Positions 9,161 to 18,145 of a stretch of DNA of 40,826 nt are shown in pieces (positions within the stretch are counted from its first letter, which is position 1; every line of letters begins with the position of its first letter). The notes under the pieces are model-generated. The model saw only the letters and a list, made by a program, of their open reading frames with translations. It was not told the origin of the DNA and did no database searches. Location of the stretch: assembly GCA_027491945.1 (NCBI GenBank), contig JAOZFZ010000006.1, positions 1 to 40,826 on the forward strand, given 5' to 3'. The stretch is from Thermoproteota archaeon. Its GTDB lineage: Archaea > Thermoproteota > Korarchaeia > JAOZGF01 > JAOZFZ01. The translations under genes and the position numbers were made by a program.

Positions 9161-10195
9161 TCATGGGAGATAATCATTTGAGAAGAGGTCCTCAGCCCGT
9201 GGCGGGTTTGAGAGGCCGAAGGCTTCCGAGACTTGGTCAACAGTCTCCTGCATCCTCTCGAGGGAGATATATCCGAGGCCGTGTTCCTTGGCTTCAGGAC
9301 TCCATACAAGGTTCTTCAGTATCAGTAGTTCCTGAACAGCCACTTCTTCGTCGAAGTTGGGGTAGACTGCCAGTAGGGTATCTATTGCCTCATCGTTCAC
9401 CCCGTCTCCGTTCTTGTCACCCGAGGTGTCAAAGATCCAGTTGAGCGCTCTTACATATGCCCTTAGGAATTTCTTTACAATTTCCGGGTTTTCCTCGGCG
9501 TACTTTCTAGATACAAGTATGGCGTTGATGTAGCAGTTCACGCCGTAGTCTCTGAAGAGCATAGTGTTGATTGTCTTGCCGAGTTCGGCGGCCCTTTTTT
9601 GGTATATAGCCTTTGAGTGCTCGTACTCCGTTACAGCGTCCACCTTACCGTCGAGAAGCTGTGAAAGTTTAAGTTTGAAGTCTATGCTCACCCAGTTGAC
9701 CTTCTCCCCGTCTATACCAGTTTTCTTAACAAAGATCGGAAACATTCTCCTTATGCTGTCAACCTCCGGAGCCCCTATGGTCTTGCCCTCCAGATCCTTA
9801 GGCGTCCTTATGCCGGTCTCAGCAAGGCTATGGATCACGTAGGGTGACTGGCTGTAGACCATGAAAACGGCTATTACATCGGATTCATGTTCAGATCTGA
9901 ACTGAACGAGGGAAGCCACATCTCCAAAGGCAAACTGAGCAGTCCCACTTGCGACCTGGGTGACTGCACCATAGCTCCCGCCGCCAGGGTAGATGGTCAC
10001 GTTAAGCCCCTCTTCGGCGAAGAAGCCCTTGATTTGCGCTATTAGGAACGGACCATGCCTAGGGTTTGGCGGTATATCAAGGAGCAGTGTCACACTGGTG
10101 GGCTCTTGAACCTGCGAGGCCGTGAGGAACCATAAGCCACCAGCTAACAGGATTATAACCACCAGAACGGCCAATACAACACCCAGCCTTTTCAT
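9161..10195 (-). CDS. Solute-binding protein of NMT1/THI5-like (NitT/TauT) family
   Basis: A 344-residue extracytoplasmic receptor with an N-terminal hydrophobic anchor or signal (about 5-24). No lipobox cysteine is evident, so it is probably held by the uncleaved segment. The mature part begins with the family's DIPPNPRHGPFLIAQIKGFF block, then GGGSYGAVTQVASGTAQFAFG and TPKDLEGKTIGAP, the standard two-lobe NMT1 pattern. Known members bind nitrate, sulfonates, aromatic acids or the HMP thiamine precursor; the thiamine-type CCCFC motif is not visible. It is the first gene of the unit ATPase-permease-AOR-membrane protein. SD GGAGAT precedes the ATG at 10195. The substrate cannot be deduced. Confidence 0.88.
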   Translation of the reverse strand: MKRLGVVLAVLVVIILLAGGLWFLTASQVQEPTSVTLLLDIPPNPRHGPFLIAQIKGFFAEEGLNVTIYPGGGSYGAVTQVASGTAQFAFGDVASLVQFRSEHESDVIAVFMVYSQSPYVIHSLAETGIRTPKDLEGKTIGAPEVDSIRRMFPIFVKKTGIDGEKVNWVSIDFKLKLSQLLDGKVDAVTEYEHSKAIYQKRAAELGKTINTMLFRDYGVNCYINAILVSRKYAEENPEIVKKFLRAYVRALNWIFDTSGDKNGDGVNDEAIDTLLAVYPNFDEEVAVQELLILKNLVWSPEAKEHGLGYISLERMQETVDQVSEAFGLSNPPRAEDLFSNDYLP

Positions 10196-10225
10196 GGTTT
10201 AACATCTCCTAGAATGTGTATTACG

Positions 10226-10289
10226 CTATGCCTGGTACAATTGGAATAGTTTTTAATATTTCTCATCACAAAGATGAAACAAGGCATGG
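10226..10289. promoter_or_regulatory. Divergent promoter region with inverted repeat flanking a shared TATA box
   Basis: Between the binding-protein gene and the PRT regulator, an AT-rich core at about 10244-10261 can serve as TATA element on both strands (GTTTTTAATATT on plus). Two arms flank it: CTATGCCTGGT at 10226-10236 and ACAAGGCATGG at 10279-10289. The second reads CCATGCCTTGT on the other strand, so 9 of 11 bases match. The arms fall close to where the two transcripts should start. The arrangement suits an operator used by the adjacent regulator, which is an inference. Confidence 0.45.
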
Positions 10290-10298
10290 TGAGCTTTA

Positions 10299-11024
10299 AT
10301 GGGTGAAATGAGGAGTTGGAGCAGACTTGATGATCTTGATCTGAGGATTACAGCTATTCGCGTTCTGCGGATTTTGAAGAGGAACTCTACGTATCGAGAG
10401 CTGGAAAAGGAGCTAAGTGTGCCGCTTGTTTCGCTAAACAGGTATGTTAGAGGGAATAGTCTTCCTGAGAGGAGCGTTGCTGAAAGAATACTTCAGGAGT
10501 ACTATGGTGGCATAGAGTCCGTGATAAGGAGGGCTATAGGTGGGTATAAGGGTGAAGATGGATTTTTTGTAACGCACCCCCTGATAACCGACCCTGACAT
10601 CTTGACCCTCATTTCCAGAGAAGTTAAGCAACTTTTCCCTGAGCGTGTTACAAGGGTTGTGACGGCCGCCTCTGATGGCATTCCACTTGCCCTGAAGGTT
10701 GCTGAGGTGTACGGCTGCACGTTTGCCTTTGCAAAGGGCGTAAAGGAGATAGGATTCGATAAGTTTTATGTTGCCGAGAGAAAGTCCGATATCACACCGG
10801 TTATATCACCCCTCTACCTGCCTAAGCAGTTTTTAGGAAGAAGAGATAGTGTCCTGCTTGTCGACGACGTGGTACGCACAGGCACCACGCAAATGGCCCT
10901 TGTGGGCATAGTTTCACAGGCTAAGGCTAGACTTGTCGGGTGCTTTTCAATCTTTGCGACAAGGAGTGGGTTGGAAAGGCTTAAAGAGGCAGGCGTCAAT
11001 GCAAAAGCCATCATAACCGAGTAG
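10299..11024 (+). CDS. HTH-phosphoribosyltransferase transcriptional regulator (GfcR-like, PurR-type PRT domain)
   Basis: A 241-residue protein. Residues about 10-65 form a helix-turn-helix (YRELEKELSVPLVSLNRYVRG), and about 85-240 form a type I phosphoribosyltransferase domain with the PRPP loop VLLVDDVVRTGTT (185-197). In archaea such fusions, once labelled orotate phosphoribosyltransferase-like, act as transcription factors; haloarchaeal GfcR controls sugar-catabolic genes. No catalytic role is needed. It is divergent from the importer-AOR unit across about 100 bp with a symmetric repeat, so it may control that unit and itself; this is an inference. ATG codons at 10299 and 10308 are both possible starts. 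A TATA box at about 10250-10260 would start transcription near 10285. Confidence 0.85.
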   Translation: MGEMRSWSRLDDLDLRITAIRVLRILKRNSTYRELEKELSVPLVSLNRYVRGNSLPERSVAERILQEYYGGIESVIRRAIGGYKGEDGFFVTHPLITDPDILTLISREVKQLFPERVTRVVTAASDGIPLALKVAEVYGCTFAFAKGVKEIGFDKFYVAERKSDITPVISPLYLPKQFLGRRDSVLLVDDVVRTGTTQMALVGIVSQAKARLVGCFSIFATRSGLERLKEAGVNAKAIITE

Positions 11025-11067
11025 CAACAAGCATTACAGGTCAAACAGGTAAAGTAGGTAGAAGGAA

Positions 11068-12858
11068 ATGAAGCCTAGAGGGATGTCTAAACAAATTCTA
11101 CTATTAATTGTGCTTTCTCTATCTTCAGCGTCAGGCTTTATACCTGTTCATGGAAGCCCTCTAAAGGAGGGAAATGCCAGCCATTACCTTATCGAGGCCT
11201 CCTTAGATGCTGAAGAACGCGTGTTAACAGGGAGACTTGTTCTGACCTATACGTGTGGAGATTTCAGTATTGATGAGCTTTGGTTTCATGTTTACCCTTC
11301 TTCTGATTTCTTTAATGGTCAAGGTGGAGATTTCGAGGTGCTGAACATCTCTATACCTGGGGTTGGCCCTCTTCAGTGGGAGATAGGTGGGAGTGATGGC
11401 TCGCTGTTGAGGGTGGAGTTGGGTAGGAGGCTTCAGCCGTTTGAAACCGTTCAGGTGGAGGTGCGGTTTAGGGAGAGGATACCGGAGGTTGATGAACGGT
11501 TTGGCTTTCAGGATGGAGTTTTCTCTCTAGGAAACTGGTATCCCATCCTAGCCGTCTTTAAGGGGGGTGAATGGCAGTACCGCCCATACTACCCATGGGG
11601 AGAGGCGTTCTACAGCTTGGTGGCGGACTACGATGTGTACATTACCGTAGATAGAGGCTATGAGGTTGCGGCAACTGGTGTCCTTCAAGATGTAGAGGCT
11701 GTGGGGGATCAAAGGGTTTTTCACTGGAAAGCTGAGATGGTTAGGGACTTTGCGATGGCCATAAGTAATAGGTTTGTCGTGGCAAACACGACTATTGGCG
11801 ATGTAAACGTTTACGCCTATGTTCTGAGAGAGAATGTAAACTTCACATCCGAGATCTTAGAGGTAACTGTTAGGGCATTAAGGATTTACTCCGAGCTTTT
11901 CGGCCCCTACGTTTACCCAGAGCTCAGGATGGCAGAGGTCGCGGGGTGGTATGGGGGGATGGAGTACCCAATGCTGATCTTTCTGAGCAAGGCGGCCATT
12001 GAGGGGTGTGGAGGCGAGGGGCTGGAAGTTGTCATTTCACATGAGGTTGCACATCAGTGGTGGTATGCTGCTGTTGGTAATGATCAGGCTATAGAGCCTT
12101 GGCTTGATGAGGCTTTAGCCACCTATTCTGAGGTCATCTACTTTGAGATGTTGTACGGCCGAGAGAAAGGTGAAGGTGTGCTGAGTAAGTACGTGAAGCG
12201 GCAATTTTACGACTACGCTAGAAGCGCTAGGGATAGGCCGGTTCTAAGTAGTGTCTACGATTTTGGCGAGGACAGTGTAGCTTACACGAGAACTGCTTAT
12301 CAGAAGGGAGCGCTAGTCCTGCACATGCTTAGATCGGTCATCGGGGATGAGTCATTTTTTAAGGGGCTTCGATTATATGCGGAGCGCTTTCGCTTTAAGG
12401 TTGCCAGCACTGCTGACTTTCTAGCCGTTATGGAGGAGGTCAGCCGTACAGATCTAACCTGGCTTCTAGAGGACTGGTTAAGGAGGTCGGGTATTCCAGC
12501 TAGAAGGGTTGAGGGTTTCGCCTCGCCAGTGGGAGAGAGGTATTCTTTGGAGGTTATTGTTTCGCAGAGCCTGAAGAGGCGGGCTTTGATGCCTGTGGGT
12601 ATATACACGGAGGGGGGGAGGTTGAAGAGGTGGATTTGGCTTGTAGGAAATGTCACAGCTATTACATTTGTGACCCGTGAAAAGCCTAGGGGTGTTGTCC
12701 TTGATGAGGGGGACATTGTGCTTGGATTTGACGATGAACAGATGGTTAGAGTTGAGCTTAGGTTGGACAGGAGGTTTCGGATGTCGGGTTGGTTAGTCCT
12801 CCTGTTTGCTGTGGGCGTTGCGACGGCGTTAAGCTGCATGGCTTTAAAGTGGGAGTGA
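11068..12858 (+). CDS. Membrane-anchored M1-family (gluzincin) metallopeptidase
   Basis: A 596-residue protein with a signal segment (about 8-25) and a C-terminal transmembrane helix (about 573-592), so the catalytic domain should face outside the cell. The zinc site is HEVAHQWW (H325, E326, H329) plus E348 in WLDEALATYSE, exactly as in M1 aminopeptidases. The exopeptidase motif GAMEN is represented by YGGMEY (295-300), which lacks the Asn. The N-terminal beta-saddle domain is present (about 36-235), while the long helical C-terminal ERAP-like domain is short, as in the smaller M1 proteins. It probably trims peptides at the cell surface for uptake. It stands alone: 43 bp after the PRT regulator and before the strong promoter of the ribosomal operon. 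Confidence 0.88.
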   Translation: MKPRGMSKQILLLIVLSLSSASGFIPVHGSPLKEGNASHYLIEASLDAEERVLTGRLVLTYTCGDFSIDELWFHVYPSSDFFNGQGGDFEVLNISIPGVGPLQWEIGGSDGSLLRVELGRRLQPFETVQVEVRFRERIPEVDERFGFQDGVFSLGNWYPILAVFKGGEWQYRPYYPWGEAFYSLVADYDVYITVDRGYEVAATGVLQDVEAVGDQRVFHWKAEMVRDFAMAISNRFVVANTTIGDVNVYAYVLRENVNFTSEILEVTVRALRIYSELFGPYVYPELRMAEVAGWYGGMEYPMLIFLSKAAIEGCGGEGLEVVISHEVAHQWWYAAVGNDQAIEPWLDEALATYSEVIYFEMLYGREKGEGVLSKYVKRQFYDYARSARDRPVLSSVYDFGEDSVAYTRTAYQKGALVLHMLRSVIGDESFFKGLRLYAERFRFKVASTADFLAVMEEVSRTDLTWLLEDWLRRSGIPARRVEGFASPVGERYSLEVIVSQSLKRRALMPVGIYTEGGRLKRWIWLVGNVTAITFVTREKPRGVVLDEGDIVLGFDDEQMVRVELRLDRRFRMSGWLVLLFAVGVATALSCMALKWE

Positions 12859-12875
12859 TAGTCAGCAGAACTGTT

Positions 12876-12892
12876 GAAAAAAGTTTATATAC
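12876..12892 (+). promoter_or_regulatory. Strong archaeal BRE/TATA promoter of the eL8-aIF5B operon
   Basis: The sequence GAAAAAAGTTTATATACC has a purine-rich BRE directly before the TATA box TTTATATA (12884-12891). The expected start of transcription is near 12914, giving a leader of about 40 nt before the ATG at 12955. It is the best-formed promoter in the window and fits a highly expressed ribosomal operon. Confidence 0.7.
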
Positions 12893-12954
12893 CAATAGTG
12901 TGCAGGCTTGGTTGCTTGGTTCTGTGACGACCATGATGATGAGTGGTGAGTGGG

Positions 12955-13359
12955 ATGAGCGAGGCTAAGCCCCCATATGTCAGGTTTGAGGTTAGTGATG
13001 AATTGGTAGAGAAGACGCTGGAGGCCTTTGAGATAGCTAGAGAGACTGGGAAGATTAGAAAGGGTACAAACGAAGTGACCAAGTCCGTTGAGCGAGGAAG
13101 AGCGAAGCTTGTGGCGATAGCGATGGACGTCTCCCCACCTGAGATAGTGATGCATCTCCCCGTTCTCTGCGAGGAGAAGAATGTACCGTATACCTACGTG
13201 TACAGCAAGAAATCCCTAGGAGAGGCTGTCGGTATAGCCGTCAGCGCTGCCTCAGCTTGCATAGAGGAGGAGGGAGACGCTAAGGCTATGGTCAAGGAGA
13301 TAGTAGGGGAGGTTCAAAAATTAAAGGGCAAACCTGTGGAGGAGAAAGAGGAGCCCTAG
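12955..13359 (+). CDS. rpl7ae: Ribosomal protein eL8 (L7Ae), kink-turn RNA-binding protein
   Basis: A 134-residue L7Ae. The protein binds kink-turns in 23S rRNA, in C/D and H/ACA guide RNAs and in archaeal RNase P RNA. The RNA-binding block [26 protein letters not shown] is intact, followed by [21 protein letters not shown], family-typical. The open frame could start at a GTG at 12943, but that codon sits beside the GGTGA Shine-Dalgarno (12945-12949), which points to the ATG at 12955. It leads the operon of eS28, eL24, NDK and aIF5B and has a clear promoter. The presence of Rpp30 and Pop5 later in the window offers its RNase P partners. Confidence 0.95.
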   Translation: MSEAKPPYVRFEVSDELVEKTLEAFEIARETGKIRKGTNEVTKSVERGRAKLVAIAMDVSPPEIVMHLPVLCEEKNVPYTYVYSKKSLGEAVGIAVSAASACIEEEGDAKAMVKEIVGEVQKLKGKPVEEKEEP

Positions 13360-13385
13360 GTAAGGCCTGTAGAAGGTAGGCGAGA

Positions 13386-13637
13386 ATGAGCGAGGACGAG
13401 TTGGTGTTTGAGAACGAGGAGGAGGTAATATCGCGGTATGGTTATCCAGCTAAGGTTGTGGAAGTCATCGGCCGAACTGGCGTGACGGGTGAGGTTATAC
13501 AGATTCGGGCTAAAATATTGGTGGGCAGAGATAAGGGTAGGGTTATAAGGAGAAACGTTAAGGGCCCCGTCCGTGAGGGAGATATTCTAGTTTTAAGGAA
13601 CCCGGAGCGTGAAGATAGGGAGATAAAGGCAAGGTAG
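13386..13637 (+). CDS. rps28e: Ribosomal protein eS28
   Basis: An 83-residue small-subunit protein with an OB-fold; most of the family is about 65-75 residues, so there is a short acidic N-terminal extension here ([13 protein letters not shown]). The core [24 protein letters not shown] and [20 protein letters not shown] is highly conserved. It sits near the 3' end of 16S rRNA by the mRNA exit channel. It is 26 bp downstream of eL8 and 10 bp before eL24 in the standard archaeal order. Confidence 0.95.
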   Translation: MSEDELVFENEEEVISRYGYPAKVVEVIGRTGVTGEVIQIRAKILVGRDKGRVIRRNVKGPVREGDILVLRNPEREDREIKAR

Positions 13638-13647
13638 GTGACGGATT

Positions 13648-13836
13648 TTGCCTAAGGTTTACAAGTGCTCTTTCTGCGGACGTGACATAAAACCTGGAAC
13701 GGGCATGATGTACGTTGAGAAGAGCGGTAAAGTTAGCTTCTTTTGCTCCTTGAAGTGCAGGAAAAGCACCTTGATCCTCAAGCGGGATCCCAGAAGGTTC
13801 AAGTGGACGTTAAAGTATGGAAGGGAGGGAAGATAG
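13648..13836 (+). CDS. rpl24e: Ribosomal protein eL24 (zinc-binding)
   Basis: A 62-residue large-subunit protein with a zinc finger CxxC-x22-CxxxC (C7, C10, C33, C37) inside the signature YKCSFCGRDIKPGTGMMYV and FFCSLKCRKS. The start codon is TTG at 13648, supported by a GGTGA Shine-Dalgarno six bases upstream. Its stop codon abuts the GTG start of NDK without spacer, so translation is coupled. Confidence 0.95.
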   Translation: MPKVYKCSFCGRDIKPGTGMMYVEKSGKVSFFCSLKCRKSTLILKRDPRRFKWTLKYGREGR

Positions 13837-14244
13837 GTGGAGAGAACCTTTTTCTTCATAAAGCCCGGGGCCGTTAAGAGGGGGTTAATAGGAGAGATAC
13901 TAGCGAGATTTGAGAGGAAGGGTTTAAGAATAGTTGCCCTACGAATGGTGAAGCTCACTAGGGAGGAGGCTGAGGAGCTCTATTCCGTCCATAGGGGAAA
14001 GCAATTCTTTGAGGAGCTCGTTGAATACGTGACATCCGGCCCTATAGTGGCAGGTATTCTTGAGGGAAGGAAGGCCGTTGACGTTGTTAGGCTTATGATA
14101 GGTAAAACAGATCCAGTTGAAGCTCTTCCCGGCAGTATAAGGGGGGACTACGGGCTCGACTTAACCGATAATGTTATTCATGCCTCGGATAGTGAGGAGA
14201 GCTTCAAAAGGGAAAGCCAAGTTGTGTTTAGGGACAAATGTTAA
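13837..14244 (+). CDS. ndk: Nucleoside diphosphate kinase
   Basis: A 135-residue enzyme that equalises nucleoside triphosphate pools by moving the gamma phosphate through a phosphohistidine. H115 in NVIHASDS is the catalytic histidine, and [11 protein letters not shown] before it and the N-terminal [17 protein letters not shown] block are family hallmarks (the usual KPDGV is KPGAV here). The C-terminus is a little shorter than the typical 150. GTG start right after the eL24 stop. Its place before aIF5B is conserved in many archaea. Confidence 0.95.
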   Translation: MERTFFFIKPGAVKRGLIGEILARFERKGLRIVALRMVKLTREEAEELYSVHRGKQFFEELVEYVTSGPIVAGILEGRKAVDVVRLMIGKTDPVEALPGSIRGDYGLDLTDNVIHASDSEESFKRESQVVFRDKC

Positions 14245-14275
14245 CTGGGGTACTAGCATCCTGGTGAAAGCAGTA

Positions 14276-16054
14276 ATGGAGAAAGTTAGAAGTCTAATTG
14301 TGACCGTGCTCGGCCATGTAGATCATGGTAAAACAACGCTCCTTGATAGGATAAGAGGGACAGCTATAGCCTTAAAGGAGCCTGGGAGAATAACCCAGCA
14401 CATTGGAGCAACCTTCATACCCGCTGAAACCCTAGTGGAGATAGCCAAGCCTCTCATAAAGCGGTTTAAGGTAGAGGTGCAGATCCCAGGGTTCTTGGTG
14501 ATCGACACACCTGGACACGAACTCTTTGCCAATCTGAGGAGAAGAGGTGGTGCAATAGCAGATATGGCGATCTTGGTTATCGACGTAATGGAGGGGGTTC
14601 AGCCCCAGACCATAGAGTCAATAGACATCCTGAGAGCTAGAAAAACTCCGTTCGTGGTGGCGGCTAACAAGGTGGATCTAATAAGAGGATGGGGGGCAAG
14701 CGGGGATAAAACAATGCTTAGAGCCCTTGAAAGGAAGACTGGGCTAACAAAGAGGCTGTTTGATGAGAAAATATATGGTTTGATCGGTCAACTCTCTGAG
14801 CTGGGCTTTGAAAGCGATCTATATTTTAAGATATCTGATTTTAGGCGAAAGGTAGCTATAGTGCCCATAAGCGCCAAGACTGGGGAGGGACTTCCGGATC
14901 TGATAGTTGTTCTTCTTGGGCTTGCCCAGAGGTACATGATGGAGAGGCTGCTGGTTAAGGCTCCGCTTGGAAAGGGGGCTATAATAGAGGTGAAAGAGGA
15001 ACCTGGAATGGGGAAAACCGCCGATGTCATCATATACGAGGGAACGATAAAGGTTGGGGACACGGTGGTGGTTGGTACGCTGGAGGGTAGCATTGTGACA
15101 AGGGTTAAGGGGCTCTTTCAGCCTATGCCGCTGGATGAGATGAGGGCGCCTAGGAAGAAGTTTAGGACTGTAAGCGGTGTTGAGGGAGCTGCGGGGGTTA
15201 AAGTTGTGCTTCAAGAGGCGGAAAGCATCGTCGCCGGGGCCCCTATACAGGTGGTAACGGAGGAGGAGATTGAAAGGGTGAGAAGAGAGATTGAGGCTGA
15301 GATGCAGAGGATACTGGTCAAAACGGACAAAGTTGGGGTCATCGTAAAGGCCGACTCACTGGGGTCGCTCGAGGCACTGGTTGACTATCTCACTCGGAAG
15401 GATATACCGATAAGGTACGCCGAGATAGGGGATATCTCTAAGAAGAATGTTGTGGATGCCTCTGTGGTTAGAGAGAAGGCGGAGGAGTACTCATGCGTTC
15501 TAGGATTTAACGTTAAGGTTCTGCCTGACGCCGAGGAAGAGGCAAAGATTCAGGGGGTGCCTCTCGTTGTTGACAGCATAATATACAGACTTGTTGAAAG
15601 GTATGAAGAGATCTTAGAGGAGGTAGAGAGAAGGAGAAAGGAGGAGAGGCTGAAGGCTCTGCCTTCACCCGCCAAGATACAGATTCTAAGAGGCTACGTT
15701 TTCCGCAGAAGCAAACCAGCAATCGTCGGGGTTGAGATATTAGAGGGAACCTTGAGGCCAGGTGTGAATCTTATGAATGTGGAGGGAAACAGGGTTGGAA
15801 GCATCCTTCAAATACAGCTTGAGGGTAAACCTGTGGAGAAGGCAACAAGGGGTGATAGGGTGGCGATAAGCATAAAAGGCCCCACAGTTGGCAGGCAGGT
15901 GAAAGAGGATGATGTTTTATTTACTGACATACCCTTGAACAGAATACTGGAAATTGACAAGGAGCAGCTCGAAGAGCTGACCGAAGAGGAGAGGAGGGTA
16001 CTAACAGAGATAAGGAGCATTAAGAGCAAAAGGGTTATGAGAAGGTTAGGGTGA
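14276..16054 (+). CDS. infB: Translation initiation factor aIF5B (IF2-like GTPase)
   Basis: This GTPase promotes subunit joining with initiator tRNA bound. The G motifs are complete: [14 protein letters not shown] (G1), DTPGHE (G3), ANKVDL (G4). Domain II, an alpha/beta domain III starting near [16 protein letters not shown], and domain IV follow, ending about residue 592, the usual archaeal length. The reading frame is open from 14171, but that would overlap NDK by 74 bp; GGTGA at 14263-14267 and the motif spacing point to the ATG at 14276. There is no intein, although some archaeal homologues carry one. The last codons overlap the eS6 start. Confidence 0.96.
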   Translation: MEKVRSLIVTVLGHVDHGKTTLLDRIRGTAIALKEPGRITQHIGATFIPAETLVEIAKPLIKRFKVEVQIPGFLVIDTPGHELFANLRRRGGAIADMAILVIDVMEGVQPQTIESIDILRARKTPFVVAANKVDLIRGWGASGDKTMLRALERKTGLTKRLFDEKIYGLIGQLSELGFESDLYFKISDFRRKVAIVPISAKTGEGLPDLIVVLLGLAQRYMMERLLVKAPLGKGAIIEVKEEPGMGKTADVIIYEGTIKVGDTVVVGTLEGSIVTRVKGLFQPMPLDEMRAPRKKFRTVSGVEGAAGVKVVLQEAESIVAGAPIQVVTEEEIERVRREIEAEMQRILVKTDKVGVIVKADSLGSLEALVDYLTRKDIPIRYAEIGDISKKNVVDASVVREKAEEYSCVLGFNVKVLPDAEEEAKIQGVPLVVDSIIYRLVERYEEILEEVERRRKEERLKALPSPAKIQILRGYVFRRSKPAIVGVEILEGTLRPGVNLMNVEGNRVGSILQIQLEGKPVEKATRGDRVAISIKGPTVGRQVKEDDVLFTDIPLNRILEIDKEQLEELTEEERRVLTEIRSIKSKRVMRRLG

Positions 16055-16476
16055 GGATGGTGGTTGAGCTTACACTCGTCATCTCTGACCCAAGTACTGG
16101 TAAGGCCATACAGAGAAAGGTGGGAGAGGAAAAAGCCGAGGCTCTCATTGGAAAAAGGATAGGAGACGTTATAGAGGGCTCCCTGCTGGGACTGCCTGAC
16201 TCAAAGCTACAGATAACTGGAGGAACGGACAGGGATGGTTTTCCAATGAGATGGGATGTGCATGGACCTGTAAAGAAGAGAGTCTTAATCTCCTCAGGTC
16301 CTGGATTGAGGCCTAAGGAGAGGGGAGAGAGGCGGAGAAAAACGGTGCGAGGTGACGCAATTAGTGAGGAGATACAGCAGGTAAACCTAAAAATACTTGA
16401 AGTCAGGGACAAGAGGGGCATGAAAAGCGTCTTCCAGAAGTTCTTCGAAAAGAAAAAGGGAAAGGGGGGTGGGTGA
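16051..16476 (+). CDS. rps6e: Ribosomal protein eS6
   Basis: A 141-residue small-subunit protein. The core [31 protein letters not shown] and [19 protein letters not shown] is characteristic; [25 protein letters not shown] closes the conserved part. The basic C-terminal phosphorylation tail of eukaryotes is absent, as in all archaea. The frame begins with GTG 16051 overlapping the aIF5B stop; the ATG at 16057 is an alternative. It overlaps the following aIF2 gamma frame by 4 bp. Confidence 0.95.
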   Translation: MRMVVELTLVISDPSTGKAIQRKVGEEKAEALIGKRIGDVIEGSLLGLPDSKLQITGGTDRDGFPMRWDVHGPVKKRVLISSGPGLRPKERGERRRKTVRGDAISEEIQQVNLKILEVRDKRGMKSVFQKFFEKKKGKGGG

Positions 16477-17705
16477 GGATTACAACAGATGAGGCGATTA
16501 GCCCGCAGCCAGAGGTGAACATAGGGTTAACCGGACACGTGGATCACGGCAAGTCCACCTTAGTTCAAGCTTTAACTGGAAAATGGCCAGCCACCCACAG
16601 TGAAGAGCTCAGAAGGGGGATAACAATAAAGCTCGGTTATGCAAATGCCGTCTTCAGAAAATGCGAGAGTTCTCACTATACAACTGAGAGGGTGTGTCCA
16701 TATTGCGGCGCCCAAACAGAGGCTCTGAGAAAGGTCTCGTTCGTTGACTGTCCGGGACATGAAAGCCTAATGGCGATTATGCTGGCCGGAGCAACAATTA
16801 TGGATGGGGCCGTTTTAGTGATAGCTGCTGACGAGCCCTGCCCGCAGCCTCAGACAAAGGAACACCTAGCAGCCCTAACAATTTCCGAGGTCAAGAACCT
16901 AGTTGTCGTGCAAAACAAGATCGAGCTAGTTGATGACGAAGGGGCGCTTAAGAACTATGAGCAGATAGTTGACTTCCTTACAGAGGCTGGCTTTAAAGAC
17001 GTCCCAATAATACCGGTTTCAGCCCTTCATAAAGCTAACATAGACGTCGTCATCGAAAAGATAGAGGAAAGGATACCGACGCCCCAGAGAGACGAGTCCG
17101 CAGACCCCTTACTGTTCGTGGCGAGATCCTTTGACATCAACAGGCCCGGAACAGAGCCTGAACAGCTGCAAGGTGGAGTTATAGGCGGCTCGGTCGTTCA
17201 GGGTAAATTCGTCGTAGGGGACGAGATTGAGATTAGACCTGGGGTTAAGGTGGGCGATAGGTATAGATCCCTAATGACTGAGATAGTTGAAATGCAGACA
17301 GAGAATGAAAAAATAGAAGAGGCTAAGCCCGGCGGCTTGGTGGCGCTTAAAACAAACCTTGATCCCTCATTGACAAAATCAGACAATTTGATGGGAAACG
17401 TCGTGGGAAGGATAGGCTCCCTTCCGCCAGTAAGATACGATCTCCGCATAGAGGCTACCCTCTTTAAGGAGGTTGTGGGGCTGCCGGAGCGTGTAAAAAC
17501 CCAGCCGCTCAGAGAAGGAGAGCCTATAATGATCACGGTCGGAACAGCGACGACGCTCGGAAAGATTAGGGAGAAAAGGGGTGGGGGAATCGTAAATGTC
17601 GATTTAATGCTCCCCGTCTGCGCCTCGTCCGGTAAGAGGGTCGCCATAGGGAGAAGAGTAATGGGAAGATGGCGCCTGATAGGGTATGGTGTGATCATAG
17701 ACTGA
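16473..17705 (+). CDS. eif2g: Translation initiation factor aIF2, gamma subunit
   Basis: A 410-residue GTPase that delivers Met-tRNAi to the small subunit. G1 is GHVDHGKST (21-29), switch 2 is VDCPGHE (91-97) and NKIE is the G4 motif, as usual for the family. Domains II and III follow ([33 protein letters not shown] at the end). The zinc knuckle after switch 1 is odd: C64, C75 and C78 are present, but the expected second cysteine is S67, followed by H68. The start is a GTG overlapping the end of eS6; no better start is seen. It is followed after 19 bp by the PIN protein, a conserved archaeal order. Confidence 0.96.
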   Translation: MRITTDEAISPQPEVNIGLTGHVDHGKSTLVQALTGKWPATHSEELRRGITIKLGYANAVFRKCESSHYTTERVCPYCGAQTEALRKVSFVDCPGHESLMAIMLAGATIMDGAVLVIAADEPCPQPQTKEHLAALTISEVKNLVVVQNKIELVDDEGALKNYEQIVDFLTEAGFKDVPIIPVSALHKANIDVVIEKIEERIPTPQRDESADPLLFVARSFDINRPGTEPEQLQGGVIGGSVVQGKFVVGDEIEIRPGVKVGDRYRSLMTEIVEMQTENEKIEEAKPGGLVALKTNLDPSLTKSDNLMGNVVGRIGSLPPVRYDLRIEATLFKEVVGLPERVKTQPLREGEPIMITVGTATTLGKIREKRGGGIVNVDLMLPVCASSGKRVAIGRRVMGRWRLIGYGVIID

Positions 17706-17724
17706 GTAGGGTAAGGATTGAAGG

Positions 17725-18132
17725 ATGAAGAAGGTGCTGCTTGACACGAGCTTTGTGATCTCCCTGTATGAGAGGCCAGGGATATCTTTTGAGGAGGAGA
17801 TTGAAAGGCTTATAGAGGATAAGCCGGAAATGTTAGCGTTAAAGAGCACCATTGCCGAGCTTAAGAGGCTTGCAATGCGGGCCGACTCAATCTTCAAGAA
17901 AAAGAAGTACCTGTGGGGGCTCAGGTTCATCGAAGAAAAGTGCAGGATTTTAGGAGAGGAGGACGAAGTGGGCGTAGGCCGGGTGGACGAGGAAATACTG
18001 AAAAGGGCCGTCTCAAGGGGTTACATAGTTGCAACAAATGATGCTACCCTGAGAAAAAGACTGAGAGACTGCGGTATACCTGTGATATTCATTAGGGGAG
18101 GAAATCATCTAGGACTGGAGGGTGAGATTTGA
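17725..18132 (+). CDS. PIN-domain protein, Fcf1/Utp24-like (probable endoribonuclease)
   Basis: A 135-residue single PIN domain. The acidic residues expected to bind metal are D7 (LLDTSF), E45 (STIAELKRL), D88 and D106 (ATNDATLRKRL). The C-terminal GIPVIFIRGGNHL is typical of the archaeal Fcf1-like PIN group rather than of VapC toxins. No antitoxin gene accompanies it; instead it is wedged between aIF2 gamma and Rpo7, a position kept across archaea, which suggests a role in rRNA processing or ribosome maturation. Function beyond a nuclease fold is inferred. Confidence 0.85.
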   Translation: MKKVLLDTSFVISLYERPGISFEEEIERLIEDKPEMLALKSTIAELKRLAMRADSIFKKKKYLWGLRFIEEKCRILGEEDEVGVGRVDEEILKRAVSRGYIVATNDATLRKRLRDCGIPVIFIRGGNHLGLEGEI

Positions 18133-18145
18133 GAGAGGGAGGTAG

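Noticed and set aside
14171..14275. Upstream extension of aIF5B
   Set aside because: It overlaps NDK by 74 bp and lacks a Shine-Dalgarno, whereas GGTGA stands before the ATG at 14276.
17725..18132. PIN protein as a VapC toxin
   Set aside because: No antitoxin gene is adjacent; the gene is embedded in a translation operon and its C-terminal motif matches the Fcf1-like group.
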